From positions 1 to 64,000 of the forward strand of contig NZ_JOJL01000056.1 in assembly GCF_000721705.1 (NCBI RefSeq): a DNA stretch of 64,000 nt. Reading direction: 5' to 3'. Shown here piece after piece: positions 16,890-26,258 of this stretch. The notes beneath the pieces are model-generated. The model saw only the letters and a list, made by a program, of their open reading frames with translations, searched no databases and had not been told where the DNA came from. Every line of letters starts with the position of its first letter. The first letter of the stretch is position 1. The translations under genes were made by a program, and so were the position numbers. This DNA is from Actinoplanes subtropicus. GTDB lineage: Bacteria; Actinomycetota; Actinomycetes; Mycobacteriales; Micromonosporaceae.

Positions 16890-18185
16890 TCAGTGCACCC
16901 AGATGCCTTGGGGTGAGAGGCTGCGGGCCAACCGCTGTCCCGACTCGCTGACCGGTGTCGACCATGACACGTCGGTCGCTGGGCACCCGAAGTCCTCGGC
17001 CAGTGCGTGGACGAGGGCGTTTCCAAGGCCTCGTGCCCGGTGGATCGCGGCAACCCAGATGAGGTCGATGGAGGGACGCGTGCCGGTGTCGTCACCGGTG
17101 TATGGGGTGTCGGGATCGAGGTTCCAGCGCTGGTGCCGGTCGAGGTCCGCGGCGACCAGGTAGCCGATCACGTACTCGACGGAGCGCAGGAGGTACGCAC
17201 GTCGGTTCGTGCTGCTGGGTTCCGGCCGGTTGCCGGCCTCCCAACTGGTGAAGTCGTAGCGGTTCTCCCGTTTGGGAGCCATCGCGACCTTCGCCGCGAG
17301 CCGGCGCCACGCCACGCTGGACTGCGTCGTCACGACGGCGACGTTCCCACGTCCCCAGGAGATGTTCTTCGGAAGCCGCAGGCCGATCGACCACAGCTGG
17401 TGTTGTTGCTCGTGCCGGCCGACGCCGAACTCACCGAACGCGTTCTGAAAGCCACAGGGGCAGTCCGATAGCGGCCGCGCGGCGACGTTGCGGAACGCCA
17501 CGGGTACAGCCGCTCGCCCACCGTCCTGATCACGGATGCGTTCATCGAACGGCCGCCACGGACGTTCGTCTTGCGGTGCGTCGGTCCACCGGTCAGGACG
17601 ATCTCGATACTCCTCGGGGAAGGCGGCACGGCTCAGCCTTTCCGCCGGCGACAGCTGCGGCCGCACCCAGACTCCGGCCGCCGTTGCCCGCCCGTTGAGA
17701 CGGAGCCCCTGGCGGCGTGCCGCGTGACGAAGGAATCGAAGGAACGTCGTCGGCCGGGCGTCGAAGTCGGCGCCGCGCCTGAGTAGCCGTTCGCCCGGGG
17801 CCAGCCACTCGTCCAGGGGCAACGCCAACCTGCCGACCATGGCTTCCAGGCCGGAGAGATCCGCGTCGAGCTCGACGGCGCGCAGGACCTCGACGACGTC
17901 GTCGACGTACGGGTACGGCACATACAGCGTGATCCATCGATCGCCGCCCCAGACGAAGCTCGCCGAGTCGCCGTCGAGGGAAAGCCGGTCGATGAACACC
18001 ATCCTGAGCTTGTCCACCGCGTCGTGGAACTCAGGCGGCCAGGCGGCGTTCTCTTCGCCGTGGGCGTCGACGTAGTCGTCCCTGTCCAGCACGACCACCG
18101 CGTGCCGCCGCGCCGGCCGGATCACAATCTTCCGGCTACGATACGAATGCGGCTCCGGATCAAGGAAGAGAACCTGCTCGGTCAT
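16890..18185 (-). CDS. Eco1/ESCO-like zinc-finger acetyltransferase
   Basis: A 431-residue protein. The N-terminal 230 residues are unrecognised. Near residues 240-262 the sequence CPCGFQNAFG ... RHEQQH forms a C2H2-type cluster like the zinc finger of Eco1/ESCO cohesin acetyltransferases (here C-x-C instead of C-x2-C). The C-terminal 60 residues read LIWVAAIHRARGLGNALVHA, then AEDFGC and VSWSTPVSESGQRLARSL, matching the acetyl-CoA loop and the AFSxPTxxG-like block of that family. ESCO enzymes acetylate lysines on SMC-complex subunits; a bacterial substrate is unknown. It could act on an SMC-like or DNA-bound protein. It is transcribed alone, with a separate unknown gene upstream on the same strand. 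Confidence 0.65.
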   Translation of the reverse strand: MTEQVLFLDPEPHSYRSRKIVIRPARRHAVVVLDRDDYVDAHGEENAAWPPEFHDAVDKLRMVFIDRLSLDGDSASFVWGGDRWITLYVPYPYVDDVVEVLRAVELDADLSGLEAMVGRLALPLDEWLAPGERLLRRGADFDARPTTFLRFLRHAARRQGLRLNGRATAAGVWVRPQLSPAERLSRAAFPEEYRDRPDRWTDAPQDERPWRPFDERIRDQDGGRAAVPVAFRNVAARPLSDCPCGFQNAFGEFGVGRHEQQHQLWSIGLRLPKNISWGRGNVAVVTTQSSVAWRRLAAKVAMAPKRENRYDFTSWEAGNRPEPSSTNRRAYLLRSVEYVIGYLVAADLDRHQRWNLDPDTPYTGDDTGTRPSIDLIWVAAIHRARGLGNALVHALAEDFGCPATDVSWSTPVSESGQRLARSLSPQGIWVH

Positions 18186-18364
18186 CGCACCCCGGTTTGG
18201 TTTGTGTCCGACGGGAGCAATCGTCCTTGATCACCGCGACCGCCCTGCTGGACAGGTGAGAGGTTCGTTCGCACCTCGTGTAACGAGTGGCATCAGTGCA
18301 TGCTGGCGCCGTCATCCTCAAAGGACACGCCGGCGAACTTGTGAGGAGATCTGGGAGCCTCGTC

Positions 18365-18916
18365 TCATGCCGTCCACGGCTCCTTGTACGTCGACAGGAG
18401 GCGGCCGTCTCCGGCACCGAGGGCATTGGCGATCAGGTCGTCCCAGTCGGTGTGCTGGAGCCAGTTCTTGCCCATGAGGTGGGCCGTCCAGCCGACCAGA
18501 TCGCGGAAGGTCTGAATTCGCGTCAGCTCAATGGAATACCCGCTGCTGCGCGGAACCGCGTCGCAGGTGGTGTGCGTGACGTGCCAGCGAGCGGGCTGTG
18601 GGCGGGTGACGAGGTTACTGACCTGTATGGGCTCGGCATCGGGATGTTCGGCCTCCCACGCCGCTGTCAGGCGCTGCACCTGCGCGAGGTCGCGATCGTC
18701 CACCCAGAGGTGGCCGTCGCTCGGCGCGACGGTCCGGGCGCACAGGTCGCATACCCCGGAAAAATCCGGTTCCGGGTTCTCAGCCACGACACTCCTCATG
18801 CCGACGACGTCCGCTCCATCGACGATGCTAACCGTGTGAACGCCGTCATCACGTGCGTCCGGTCGGAAGCTGGGAACGACGAGGGGCATCGTGGCTGGCC
18901 CTGCTCGTAATTTCAT
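18365..18916 (-). CDS. Unknown protein with CxxC motif
   Basis: A 183-residue protein chosen to start at MKLRAGPATM (18916), since sequence upstream in the frame is low complexity. It has GVCDLCARTVAPSDGHLWVD, a CxxC that could bind a metal together with later Cys/His residues (WHVTHTTCDAVP), then ELTRIQTFRDLVGWTAHLMG and KNWLQHTDWDDLI. The pattern resembles a short treble-clef-like N-terminus and a helical C-terminus, but no family is recognised. About 180 bp separate it from the Eco1-like gene downstream. Confidence 0.55.
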   Translation of the reverse strand: MKLRAGPATMPLVVPSFRPDARDDGVHTVSIVDGADVVGMRSVVAENPEPDFSGVCDLCARTVAPSDGHLWVDDRDLAQVQRLTAAWEAEHPDAEPIQVSNLVTRPQPARWHVTHTTCDAVPRSSGYSIELTRIQTFRDLVGWTAHLMGKNWLQHTDWDDLIANALGAGDGRLLSTYKEPWTA

Positions 18917-19030
18917 GCGCGCTGCGCTCGCTGTCGACGATCTCGGCGGGCATCGTTGGCCGGGTTGGCGCTCAGGTGACCGGTGAGCGCCAACAGGGTC
19001 CGCTCGCGCTGAATGGTCTGCTCGGGCTAA

Positions 19031-19050
19031 CTCCCCGCGAACGCGGGGAG
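19031..19050. repeat. Lone CRISPR type I-E repeat-like stem-loop
   Basis: CTCCCCGC-GAAC-GCGGGGAG forms a perfect 8-bp stem and is followed by GACCCCG, resembling the stem-loop core of actinobacterial type I-E repeats. Only one copy exists in the window and no cas genes are present, so it is either a coincidental hairpin/terminator or an orphan repeat. The surrounding 18917-19225 has no gene. Confidence 0.3.
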
Positions 19051-19225
19051 GACCCCGATCGAGTACGAGGCCCGGGAGGACGCCGGATGACCCCCGCGTA
19101 CTCGAGGTCATCCGGGTCAGGCTGCGTCTGAGTCACCGCGCCATTGTCTCCATCCCCGCGCCTCGGTTACGCGTGAGGCGGCATGATGACGGCTGCGACT
19201 CCGCGCGCCTTCGGCCAGAGGACCG

Positions 19226-19690
19226 ATGACCGACCAGAGCGGGCGCCACTCCGTGAGTGTGGCCGCCGTTGTGACCGATGACGCGGCCGGATCCTCGTCA
19301 TCCAGCGACGCGACAACGGCCCTTGGGAGATCCGGCGGCTTCCTCGAACTGCAGGAGTCGACTCCGGATGGCGTGCGCCGCGAGATCGCGGAGAAGACCG
19401 GCCTGGTCGTGAAGGTCGACCGGCCGACCAGCGTCTACAAAGAACGCGAATCTTGGCGTCGTTGCGCTCGTCTTCCGGGCTGCGGTGGTCGGCGACCGGG
19501 AACAGCCCACCGAAGAGAGCGCCACGGTCGACTGGTGGACGCCCGACCGGTGGCCGGGGAGATGCAGGAGACGTTCGCCGTCCGCGTCCTCGTGACCGCA
19601 TCTGCGCCACTGATCGCCGGCACGTGCAAAAGACCGGAAGAACGCCCGCGTACGCGCGGAGAACTGTGCCGGCGAACTGGACGAACTGCC
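19226..19690 (+). pseudogene. Frameshifted NUDIX hydrolase
   Basis: The start region MTDQSGRHSVSVAAVVTDDA is in frame. The next block, GRILVIQRRDNGPWEIP, is in a second frame, followed by GGFLELQE and GVRREIAEKTGLVVKVD in the first again. The last part (ANLGVVALVFRAAVVGD, then EESATVDWWTP) again changes frame. Together they reconstruct a NUDIX domain of the ADP-ribose/dNTP pyrophosphatase type, with the Nudix helix altered from REExxEExG. Several frameshifts mean it is not functional as read. Confidence 0.65.
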
Positions 19691-19759
19691 CTATCTGGGT
19701 CACCCTTAGCCATTCAACGGTGATTCACACCCGCGCGTAGGAGCGGTCGTACCCGTCCT

Positions 19760-20440
19760 CTACCCGCCAGCCTCGTGGGGGCACTGCGCGCGGTGCGCTG
19801 CCTCACCGGCGGCTGGTAGTCGTGTTGCCCAGCATGAGCACTCGTCATACCCGATGGCGACCGCTCGCCGGCGCTGCCTTGGCCGCAGAGCCACCCGGTG
19901 CTGGATTACGAGCTGGCCGGAAAGGTGAGGGTCTCCCGGTGGTTGAGGTGCCCTGCGTGGCCCACTTGAGGTCTTCTTGGCGCCCGCGACAGGATCTTGG
20001 TCGGCTGACGAGGGGAGGATCCCTTGGATGGTGGCGCGGAGCGCGTTTGCTGTGTTCCCGGTGATCGTGACCTGTAGGTCCAGCTCCTCGGTGAGGTCGT
20101 CATACCGCAGCTCGAGGTGGAAGACGTCGAAGAGACGCCGTTGCTGCTTTTCGGTCAGCCGGCTGATCGTGAGATTGGTCCGAGGGACGACCTCCAACAA
20201 CGCCGGATTGCTATTGGCCGGGATCTGACGCTGCCGCGTAAGTTCCGCGAGTAGATCCCTTTTCTGCCTCAGGGCGGCGAGCATGTCCCGGAACCTTGCT
20301 TGAATGCAGGATCGCCAAGCCTGATCGAAGTCGTGGTCTCCGGACGGCTCGAACTGGTCGAGTTCGGTGAGCAGGTTGTTTTGGCGGCGCTGCAATACCG
20401 CGATGTCCTCGGTAACCGCGGCCGTGTGTTGTCCGTCACT
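19760..20440 (-). pseudogene. Detached C-terminal part of a large serine recombinase
   Basis: The frame reads EDIAVLQRRQNNLLTELDQF, RFRDMLAALRQKRDLLAELT, TNLTISRLTEKQQRRLFDVF and HLELRYDDLTEELDLQVTIT. This is the coiled-coil and C-terminal region of actinobacterial large serine recombinases. It lacks the catalytic and zinc-ribbon parts, which sit 1.3 kb away in the same direction (21700-23190). The intervening DNA carries a different gene, so this is the far half of an interrupted recombinase. The last 60 residues or so are out of family. Confidence 0.7.
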
Positions 20441-21699
20441 GAAGATGCCGACCAAGCCGTCACTGAAAATTCTGACGCGGAAAGCCGTATTTCGGGCGGC
20501 TGAGATCGAAGCTTGTCTGCGAGGTGACGCCTTGGTCTGCGAGGTGATGCCGGGATCGGCGTGGTGATTGGTCGTAGGCGACGCTCGCCGGGGTGACGCG
20601 TCACCGTGCCGAGGAGAAAGTCCGTCACCGCACCGAGGACAGGCACCGACGGGCATCAGGCTGTCGAGGAGATCAACAACCGGCCCGCGGTGACCATGAC
20701 GACCTGATCCCAGGGACGGGCCATCCCGGCGTTGGCGGGGTCACCCAGCCGCAGCCGAGCGAACAGGTCACGTCGATGCCGCTGGGCGATCAGGGCCGGG
20801 TAGTCCACACCGGTCAGCGGCTTCGGCCGCGTGGCCGGCTCCAGCCCGGCGGCGTGGGCCAACGACCGAGCCGCGACACCCAGCGCGCGCAGTGCGGCGC
20901 CGACCGGGCGGTCCGGGGACGGCCCAGGTGCCCAGCAGCCGCCGGTGTCCCCGCCCATACTCCGGGTCACCGCCACCGCGGCGGCGGTCAGCGCCGCGGC
21001 GCCACGCGCCACGGCCCGCAGCCACGCCTTCACGGTGCTCACCGGCGCTCCGGCGGCAGCCGCGGCCCGCCGGTACCCAGCCCCCTGAGCCGCAGCGGAC
21101 AACGCGGCGCCGACGACCTCGACGCCGTAGGCCCGCCGCGGCAGACACCACGCCGGCAACAGGACATGAGTCACCCGGCATGAACGGCACCGGGCCCGGC
21201 CCGGTGCCAGCCGCACCCGGACCCCGCCAGCCGTGGCCACCGTCCGCGGCCGAGCCGCCGACCAGGGCCGCAGAACTCCCGAACAACCAGCCTGCGGACA
21301 GCGCATCGCGCCCGCGGCCAACGCGACCCGGGCGGCCTCAAGGTCGACCACTGTGATCACCGACGTCAGCTCCCAGCATGCATCCCAGGCTCGCCGGGAA
21401 ACCACCCGAACGGAAAGGGGTCGACTCGTGTTGCGGCCCGGTCCCGGCACACCCAACCGTGCCGAGCCCTCGCCACGCAACCACTTCCGTCCTACCCGCC
21501 CCGCCACTGCGCCGAGCAACTCCGGCCACCCGTCGATTGCCGCCTCACCCCGCCCAGCAGCACCCCGCCGACCGCCGCGACCGTTTCACCGGCCTCGTCG
21601 GCACGGTGCCGACGCCGACGAACAACCTCTCCCCGACCCCGGCGGGAGTCGGCTCATCCGCACGCCCGATGACGCCCCAGGCTCCTCACGACGGCATCC
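20441..21699. mobile_element. Insertion splitting the serine recombinase, carrying a DUF6431-like gene
   Basis: About 1.26 kb separates the two in-family halves of one serine recombinase; break points were placed where recombinase-like sequence stops (near TAVDRHR on the right, TAAVTEDIAV on the left). The segment holds one good gene (20656-21360). I could not identify terminal inverted repeats or a target duplication, and short tandem repeats (GTCTGCGAGGTGA twice near 20515-20545) complicate the left end. Confidence 0.5.
20656..21360 (-). CDS. DUF6431-like zinc-binding helix-turn-helix protein
   Basis: A 234-residue protein. GTG 21360 is favoured by GGGAG upstream and starts VITVVDLEAAR. 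A zinc motif CPQAGCSGVLRPW pairs with RCRSCRVTHVLLPAW, followed by PRRAYGVEVVGAALSAAAQG and a helix-turn-helix (APVSTVKAWLRAVA). This is the layout of the DUF6431-type proteins that accompany integrase genes in actinobacterial transposable elements, where they probably bind element DNA. No integrase partner is present, so if it moved here the element is incomplete. It lies between the two halves of a serine recombinase. Confidence 0.6.
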   Translation of the reverse strand: MITVVDLEAARVALAAGAMRCPQAGCSGVLRPWSAARPRTVATAGGVRVRLAPGRARCRSCRVTHVLLPAWCLPRRAYGVEVVGAALSAAAQGAGYRRAAAAAGAPVSTVKAWLRAVARGAAALTAAAVAVTRSMGGDTGGCWAPGPSPDRPVGAALRALGVAARSLAHAAGLEPATRPKPLTGVDYPALIAQRHRRDLFARLRLGDPANAGMARPWDQVVMVTAGRLLISSTA

Positions 21700-23190
21700 A
21701 CGGTGACGGTCAACAGCCGTGCTTCCGGTGCCCTCGTTGTCGCGTTCTGGCTGGTCGATCGACTCGGCGAGGAGGTGCGCACGCGCTTCACCGAATATCC
21801 GTCGCTCAAAGAACCGGTCCAGCACGGCGATGATCTTGTCTTCCCGGACGGTCACGTGCGCCCGGTGGGTGTCGAACCACGGCCGGTTCGCGTGGTGGCG
21901 CGGATCCGGGGTGCACCGATAGTAGGCGTTTCGGCGCACGTTGTGGCCCCACATGCGTCGATCGCACAGAGCGTGGCGCAGGTAGGTTCGTAGAAGGCAG
22001 GTCCGATTCGCTTGCGGGTTTCGCGTGGGTTCGGATCGTGAGCCTTGGCGGTATCTGCCCACCGTACTGGCCGCCTCGAAGATCTCGCGGGTGACCAGGG
22101 GTTCGTGGGTCGGACGGGCCGACCACACCCATGCCGTCGGCGGGTTGACCTTGCCGCGGATGCCGCGTTCCGGGCGGGCACGTTTGCGGCGGTTCCACAC
22201 CATGTACCCGGTGTGTTTCGGGTTGTCGAGGACCTCTCGGACGTTGCTCGCCGTCCACGCGCCGACCCGACGCCGCCGTCCTCCTCCGATGATCGGATCC
22301 GGTGGCGGGTAGCGTCCGGGTTCCCGGTTGAGTCGGTCGGCGATCGCCTGGTAGCCGATCCGGTCCAGAGCCCGAAAGAGAAAGATCTGGGTGACGACCG
22401 GCCCGCGGACGGGGTCCGGGACGAGACGGTGCTTGGTCTTGCCCAGTTCGGCCTTGTTCTTGACCGGGTGGCGCGTCTTGACGGCGAGGTACCCGTACGG
22501 GGGCTTGCCGATGTTGAAGCCCTGGTGGGTGTGAGTCTTGGTACCACCCCAGGACAGCTCGGGCATGTTGAGCACATACCACTCAGAGATCGCCTGCTTG
22601 ATCCGTCGAGTCAGGGTGGGTGTCGCCCTGCGGAACGGTGCGGCGCTGTCGCCGGCCCCCGGAACCGCGGCCGGGTCGATGCCCTCATCGGCGGCTAGCA
22701 GAGCAACGCCAGCTTGTTCCAACTCGAATTCGATCTTGGTGCTGGAGTAGGTGGTTCGAGCGACCCGTTCGATCGACTCGCACACCACCGCGACGAAACG
22801 GCGATCCGCCCCTTGTGCCTCTGCAAGCAGATCCGCGATCCCGCCGTCGCGGGCGATGGGGATGTCGAATTGCTGGTGTGCCGTGCCGTTACCTCGGCGT
22901 TCGATGTTCGCGCGACCGGACTCGATGTCGTAGAACTTCGCCACGATCACGAACCCTGCCGGCAAGGCATTGCGGGAATTCTCCAGCTGCCGCGGGAGTG
23001 ACAGCGTGGGGTCTTGTGCGTCGTCGGTCGAGGTACGTCCTATCCAGGCGACCGGCACCACTGCCTGTTGGTAGGTCTCGGGCATGTTCTGGTCGCCGAC
23101 GACACGAAGCCAATCAAGGAGGCCGGCCTCGCTACTGTCCCCGTTGGTCTGCGAAACGTCGGACGGTTGCGTGTTCATCTCGTACTCCAT
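21700..23190 (-). pseudogene. Large serine recombinase, N-terminal and zinc-ribbon part
   Basis: About 495 in-family residues. The catalytic serine lies in AWIGRTSTDDAQDPTLSLPR; the resolvase core continues with VAKFYDIESGR and ADRRFVAVVCESIERVART. A recombinase domain follows (GKPPYGYLAVKTRHPVK, then QAIADRLNREPGRYPPPDP), then a zinc-ribbon segment (ALCDRRMWGHNVR, YRCTP). It stops matching the family at about residue 497 and runs out of frame to 21586, while the missing C-terminus is found at 19760-20440. The N-terminal 40 residues are an extra extension. Without the C-terminal coiled coil, recombination would be impaired. Confidence 0.75.
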
Positions 23191-23628
23191 CTTGATCCGC
23201 GGTGGCTTCCTGAACAGCGAAAATGCGCGGGCGCGCCTCCGCCCTTTCCCACCCGCCGGACCCGCCGGATCGATGGTTGGCGAACTACTCCAGGGGCCCG
23301 CCGAACCCAGGGGCCAAAGGCTGCCGGCGAACGCTCATGGCAGACGTCCGTTCCTGTCATCAGGTCGATCAAGGTTCCGAGACTTCGTCGGCTTCAACAT
23401 CAACATCGGCGAGGTCCGCCGATTCTGCGCCATCGTCGTCGACCACCTCAGCGCCTCGCTGTGCCCGCTCGGCACGAGAGGGTTGCGCAGCAGCGGTGCA
23501 AGCCCAGCCAGCCATACAACGGTCTTCTCGATGACCAGGTCGCGGCTTGTGCCGGCGCGAAGAGGAACAGGCGAGGCTGCGTCGATGCGGGAGCAGGTCG
23601 GTGCCGTGCGTTGAATGCCTGAAACGCG
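23191..23628. other. Gene-poor stretch upstream of the split recombinase
   Basis: One minus-strand frame (23369-23515) could encode a 48-residue acidic peptide (EVVDDDGAESADLADVDVEA), in the same direction as the recombinase, but it lacks a good ribosome binding site. Nothing else convincing is seen. The recombinase promoter should lie here. Confidence 0.3.
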
Positions 23629-23654
23629 TGTGGACGCTCACGTGAGCGTCCACA
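23629..23654. terminator. Perfect 26-bp palindrome after the I36 inhibitor gene
   Basis: TGTGGACGCTCAC is followed directly by its exact reverse complement. It starts 12 bases after the stop of the minus-strand inhibitor gene, the position of a terminator. On the minus strand it is followed by CGCGTTTC, a weak T-rich tail. Confidence 0.6.
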
Positions 23655-23666
23655 GCGGGAGTGGCG

Positions 23667-24212
23667 TCAGCAGCCGGTGCGGCTGACGTAGTCGGCCTTG
23701 TTGCGGTTGGTGCCGACGTCGGCGATGGTGCGGTGGTTGGTTCCGGCGGTGAACAGCACGGTGTCGGTGGTTCCGGTTTCGTTGAGGAATGCGACGGTGC
23801 CGGTGCTCATGTTGTAGTGCACGGATTCGATGCGGTTCTGCCAGGCCCAGGTGGCGAGGTTTTGCCAGCCGCAGCTGGAGAGTTTGCCGCGGGGGTAGGT
23901 GTAGTTGACGCCGTCGTAGAAGCAGAACCAGCCGGAGGGGCAGTCGGCGGCGGCGCGCACGTTCGGGTCGCGGGCCAGGGTGACGATCAGTGCGCCGCCA
24001 GCGTAGGACAGATCCCGGGCGCCGATTTGTGTTCCCCCTGGGTGCTGATGTAGCCAGGCGTCGATCTTGGCTTGGTCGTCGGTAGTCGCCCCAGCTGCGG
24101 AAGTGCCGGTTGCCCGTGCGGCCAGCGCGGGTTGCGCGTACAGAGCGATGCCGAAGGCGAACAGAGTCGGCAGGAGCACGGCGAGTATCCGGCAGGTTCG
24201 GAAGTGGTCCAC
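23667..24212 (-). CDS. Secreted peptidase inhibitor I36 / beta-gamma crystallin-like protein
   Basis: A 181-residue precursor. GTG 24212 is preceded by GGGGGT at good spacing and gives a signal peptide: basic start (DHFRTCR), hydrophobic core (ILAVLLPTLFAFGIALYA) and an AQPALAARA cleavage region. The mature C-terminal half has the I36 fold features: ADCPSGWFCFYDGVNYTYPR, then CGWQNLATWAWQNRIESVHY and GTVAFLNE. Family members include the Streptomyces metalloproteinase inhibitor. Exported, it would block extracellular proteases. The pre-region (TTDDQAKIDAWLHQHPGGTQ) is a common pro-segment in these proteins. It is divergent from the ECF sigma operon; a shared 260-bp promoter region lies between. 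Confidence 0.8.
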   Translation of the reverse strand: MDHFRTCRILAVLLPTLFAFGIALYAQPALAARATGTSAAGATTDDQAKIDAWLHQHPGGTQIGARDLSYAGGALIVTLARDPNVRAAADCPSGWFCFYDGVNYTYPRGKLSSCGWQNLATWAWQNRIESVHYNMSTGTVAFLNETGTTDTVLFTAGTNHRTIADVGTNRNKADYVSRTGC

Positions 24213-24475
24213 GGTAGACCCCCGTAGTAGTGATGGCCCTCCCCGAAGACTACTAAGAGTCATCAAGCAACTACTCATGGTCAAATCATGCTGCTCGGTC
24301 CGCAGCGCCGGGCTATCGCCCGCCGGTTCCTGCTCAGGCGAGGAGTGGCCGGTGCAGGCCCTTAAAGCCACGTCCGTTTCCTCACTATTGGCGGGCCTTT
24401 CCGCGACGTGGCCGGTGTCGATTTGATCACGAACGGGGATCTTGGTCTGGGTTCGCCGGGAGTCCGCAGAGATGT

Positions 24476-25108
24476 ATGCGGAAGTGTTTTCCGGCTGGAA
24501 GGCGGCCAGACATCGTCACCGTCGACGAGGGAGACCGTTTGGACGAGAAAGAGGCTGATCAGGCGTTGGCCGACCTGATCGCCGATCACAACTCGGTTTT
24601 ACGGCGGTACGCGTATCGCCTGCTCGGCGGGGAGGAGGACGCGGAGGAGGCGGTCAACGATGTTTGGTATGCGGCGCATCGGCAGCTACGTCGAGGTGGT
24701 CACGTCGAGCACTGGCTTAGCTGGCTGCTGAAGGTCACCGGGTACAAGGCCGCGGATGTGAGGAAGAAGCGCGGCAAGCAGGCGGTGCCTGTCGCGTTCG
24801 AGACGGGATGGCCGGGAGGGGCGGGAGCCGAGCTCGACGCGGTGGAAGACCGTGCCCTGCTCCGGGCCGCCGTGGACAAGGTCCTGCGGGACAAACAGAC
24901 GACCGCCGCCGGCCTGTACACCGTATGGGCGCGGGTCGAAGGGCTGTCGGACGCGCAGATAGCCGAACAACTCGGGATATGCGTGAGCACGGTGGACAAG
25001 ACCCGCCGCCGTACGTATCGGGCGTTGCGCGAGGCGATTAACGCGTTGTCGGCGGAGCAGACGAATCGGCCGGTCACCGTCCGGCCGGAGCAGGAGAGGG
25101 GGCAATGA
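24476..25108 (+). CDS. ECF-type RNA polymerase sigma factor
   Basis: A 210-residue protein. Region 2 is near residues 30-95 (LADLIADHNSVLRRYAYRLL, then EDAEEAVNDVWYAAHRQL and WLSWLLKVTGYKAADV). Region 4 is near 140-190 (DAQIAEQLGICVSTVDKTRR), the promoter -35 helix-turn-helix. ATG 24476 gives an N-terminus outside the family, so translation may begin at GTG 24515 or TTG 24539. Its TGA overlaps the following ATG (ATGA), coupling it to a membrane-anchored partner of the CU044_5270 type, which commonly accompanies such sigma factors in actinomycetes. Confidence 0.85.
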   Translation: MRKCFPAGRRPDIVTVDEGDRLDEKEADQALADLIADHNSVLRRYAYRLLGGEEDAEEAVNDVWYAAHRQLRRGGHVEHWLSWLLKVTGYKAADVRKKRGKQAVPVAFETGWPGGAGAELDAVEDRALLRAAVDKVLRDKQTTAAGLYTVWARVEGLSDAQIAEQLGICVSTVDKTRRRTYRALREAINALSAEQTNRPVTVRPEQERGQ

Positions 25109-26154
25109 TCATGTCCAGCCACAAGCCGGAATCGCCCGCCAGCAGACTCAGCGACGATGACCTCGGACGCCTGGTGTACGAGGCGGTCAGCCCGCACGCC
25201 GGCGAGCGGGCGCCGACCGCGGCACCGACCCCGCAGCAGATTTTGCAGCGAGCGTGGCGACGTCGCCGTGCCCGGCGGCTGCGGCTGCTGGCAGCGGTGA
25301 CCCGGTGCGCCGCCGTGGTCGTCGCCGTCCTGATCATCACCGCGGGGATCGTCGTGGCCAAACGGGCTGCCCCGGCCGGTCGGGCCGCGGCCCGACCGGC
25401 GGTAGCGCTGCTGCCGCTGCCCCGGCCGTCGACATGGCGACCGGCCCGGGTTGGCCTGACCCGGCTGTCGCAAACGGTTGCCCGGCTGCACGAGACACCA
25501 GCCGCCGGCCGCTACACCTACACCCGTACCAGGTTGTGGGCACGCGACGCGACCGCTGCCTCGCCCGCGAATGCGGTTACGGTGTTCGACGAACAACGCT
25601 GGTGGAGCGCCGAGCGCGCCGGGCGCCAGACCCGCGCCACCGTCACCGGGTGGTCCCCGGGGCAAGATCCCGGACCGGTCCGGCGACCGGACGCCGGCGG
25701 CGACGAGTCCTACCGGACCGGCCAGATGCCCGTCGTGGTTCCCGATCTGTCGAGCAACGTCTTCGTGGTTTCCAGCCAGCTCGCCGAGCAGCAGGATCCT
25801 GCCGACGGGCCGCAGGCGACCCTGCGCGCCGTACGCGAGGTGTACCGCTTCCACGATCCCGTCCCCGCACAGCGGGCCGCGCTCCTGCAGGCTCTCGCCG
25901 ACACCGATGGGCTGCTGATCGCGGGCACGGTCGACGGCGGTATCGGCCGGCGGGGCCTGGCCGTGCTCGTCGACAGCGACCACGGCGCCACCCGCGACAT
26001 CGCGATATTCGATCCCGTGACCGGGCGGATGCTGGCCTACGACACCGTCTGGCTACGCGCTCCCGCGGCCGTCACTATCGCGACGCCGGCCCTGGCCGAC
26101 TCGTTGCTGCTGATCACGGCGACCCGCACGAGCAGCATCCGGCACGCGCCTTGA
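25105..26154 (+). CDS. CU044_5270-type membrane-anchored sigma partner
   Basis: A 349-residue protein. A cytoplasmic N-terminus of about 55 residues (SRLSDDDLGRLVYEAVSP, then PTPQQILQRAWRRRRAR) is followed by one membrane segment (CAAVVVAVLIITAGIVVA, about 68-86) and a long extracytoplasmic domain. There, RYTYTRTRLWARD, VFDEQRWWSAERAGRQTRAT, REVYRFHDPVPAQRAALLQA and LAVLVDSDHGATRDIAIFDP follow the order seen in the CU044_5270 family, whose members sit beside ECF sigma genes. It probably senses an envelope signal and restrains the sigma factor through its N-terminus, although the classic zinc anti-sigma motif is not present. Confidence 0.75.
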   Translation: MIMSSHKPESPASRLSDDDLGRLVYEAVSPHAGERAPTAAPTPQQILQRAWRRRRARRLRLLAAVTRCAAVVVAVLIITAGIVVAKRAAPAGRAAARPAVALLPLPRPSTWRPARVGLTRLSQTVARLHETPAAGRYTYTRTRLWARDATAASPANAVTVFDEQRWWSAERAGRQTRATVTGWSPGQDPGPVRRPDAGGDESYRTGQMPVVVPDLSSNVFVVSSQLAEQQDPADGPQATLRAVREVYRFHDPVPAQRAALLQALADTDGLLIAGTVDGGIGRRGLAVLVDSDHGATRDIAIFDPVTGRMLAYDTVWLRAPAAVTIATPALADSLLLITATRTSSIRHAP

Positions 26155-26258
26155 CCCCGGGGCAAGGAGGTCGTCTGTGCCCACGGGCCAGCCCGGCAAG
26201 GTCGGTTGGCCCGGACGGGCTGTGCCGATCCGGGACGCTCGCGCCACAGCGAACGGTG

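Noticed and set aside
19031..19060. CRISPR array
   Set aside because: Only one repeat-like hairpin is present, with no spacers, no second copy and no cas genes.
22045..23195. Plus-strand frames across the serine recombinase
   Set aside because: They lie opposite a clear recombinase with catalytic serine and zinc ribbon, and have no motifs of their own.
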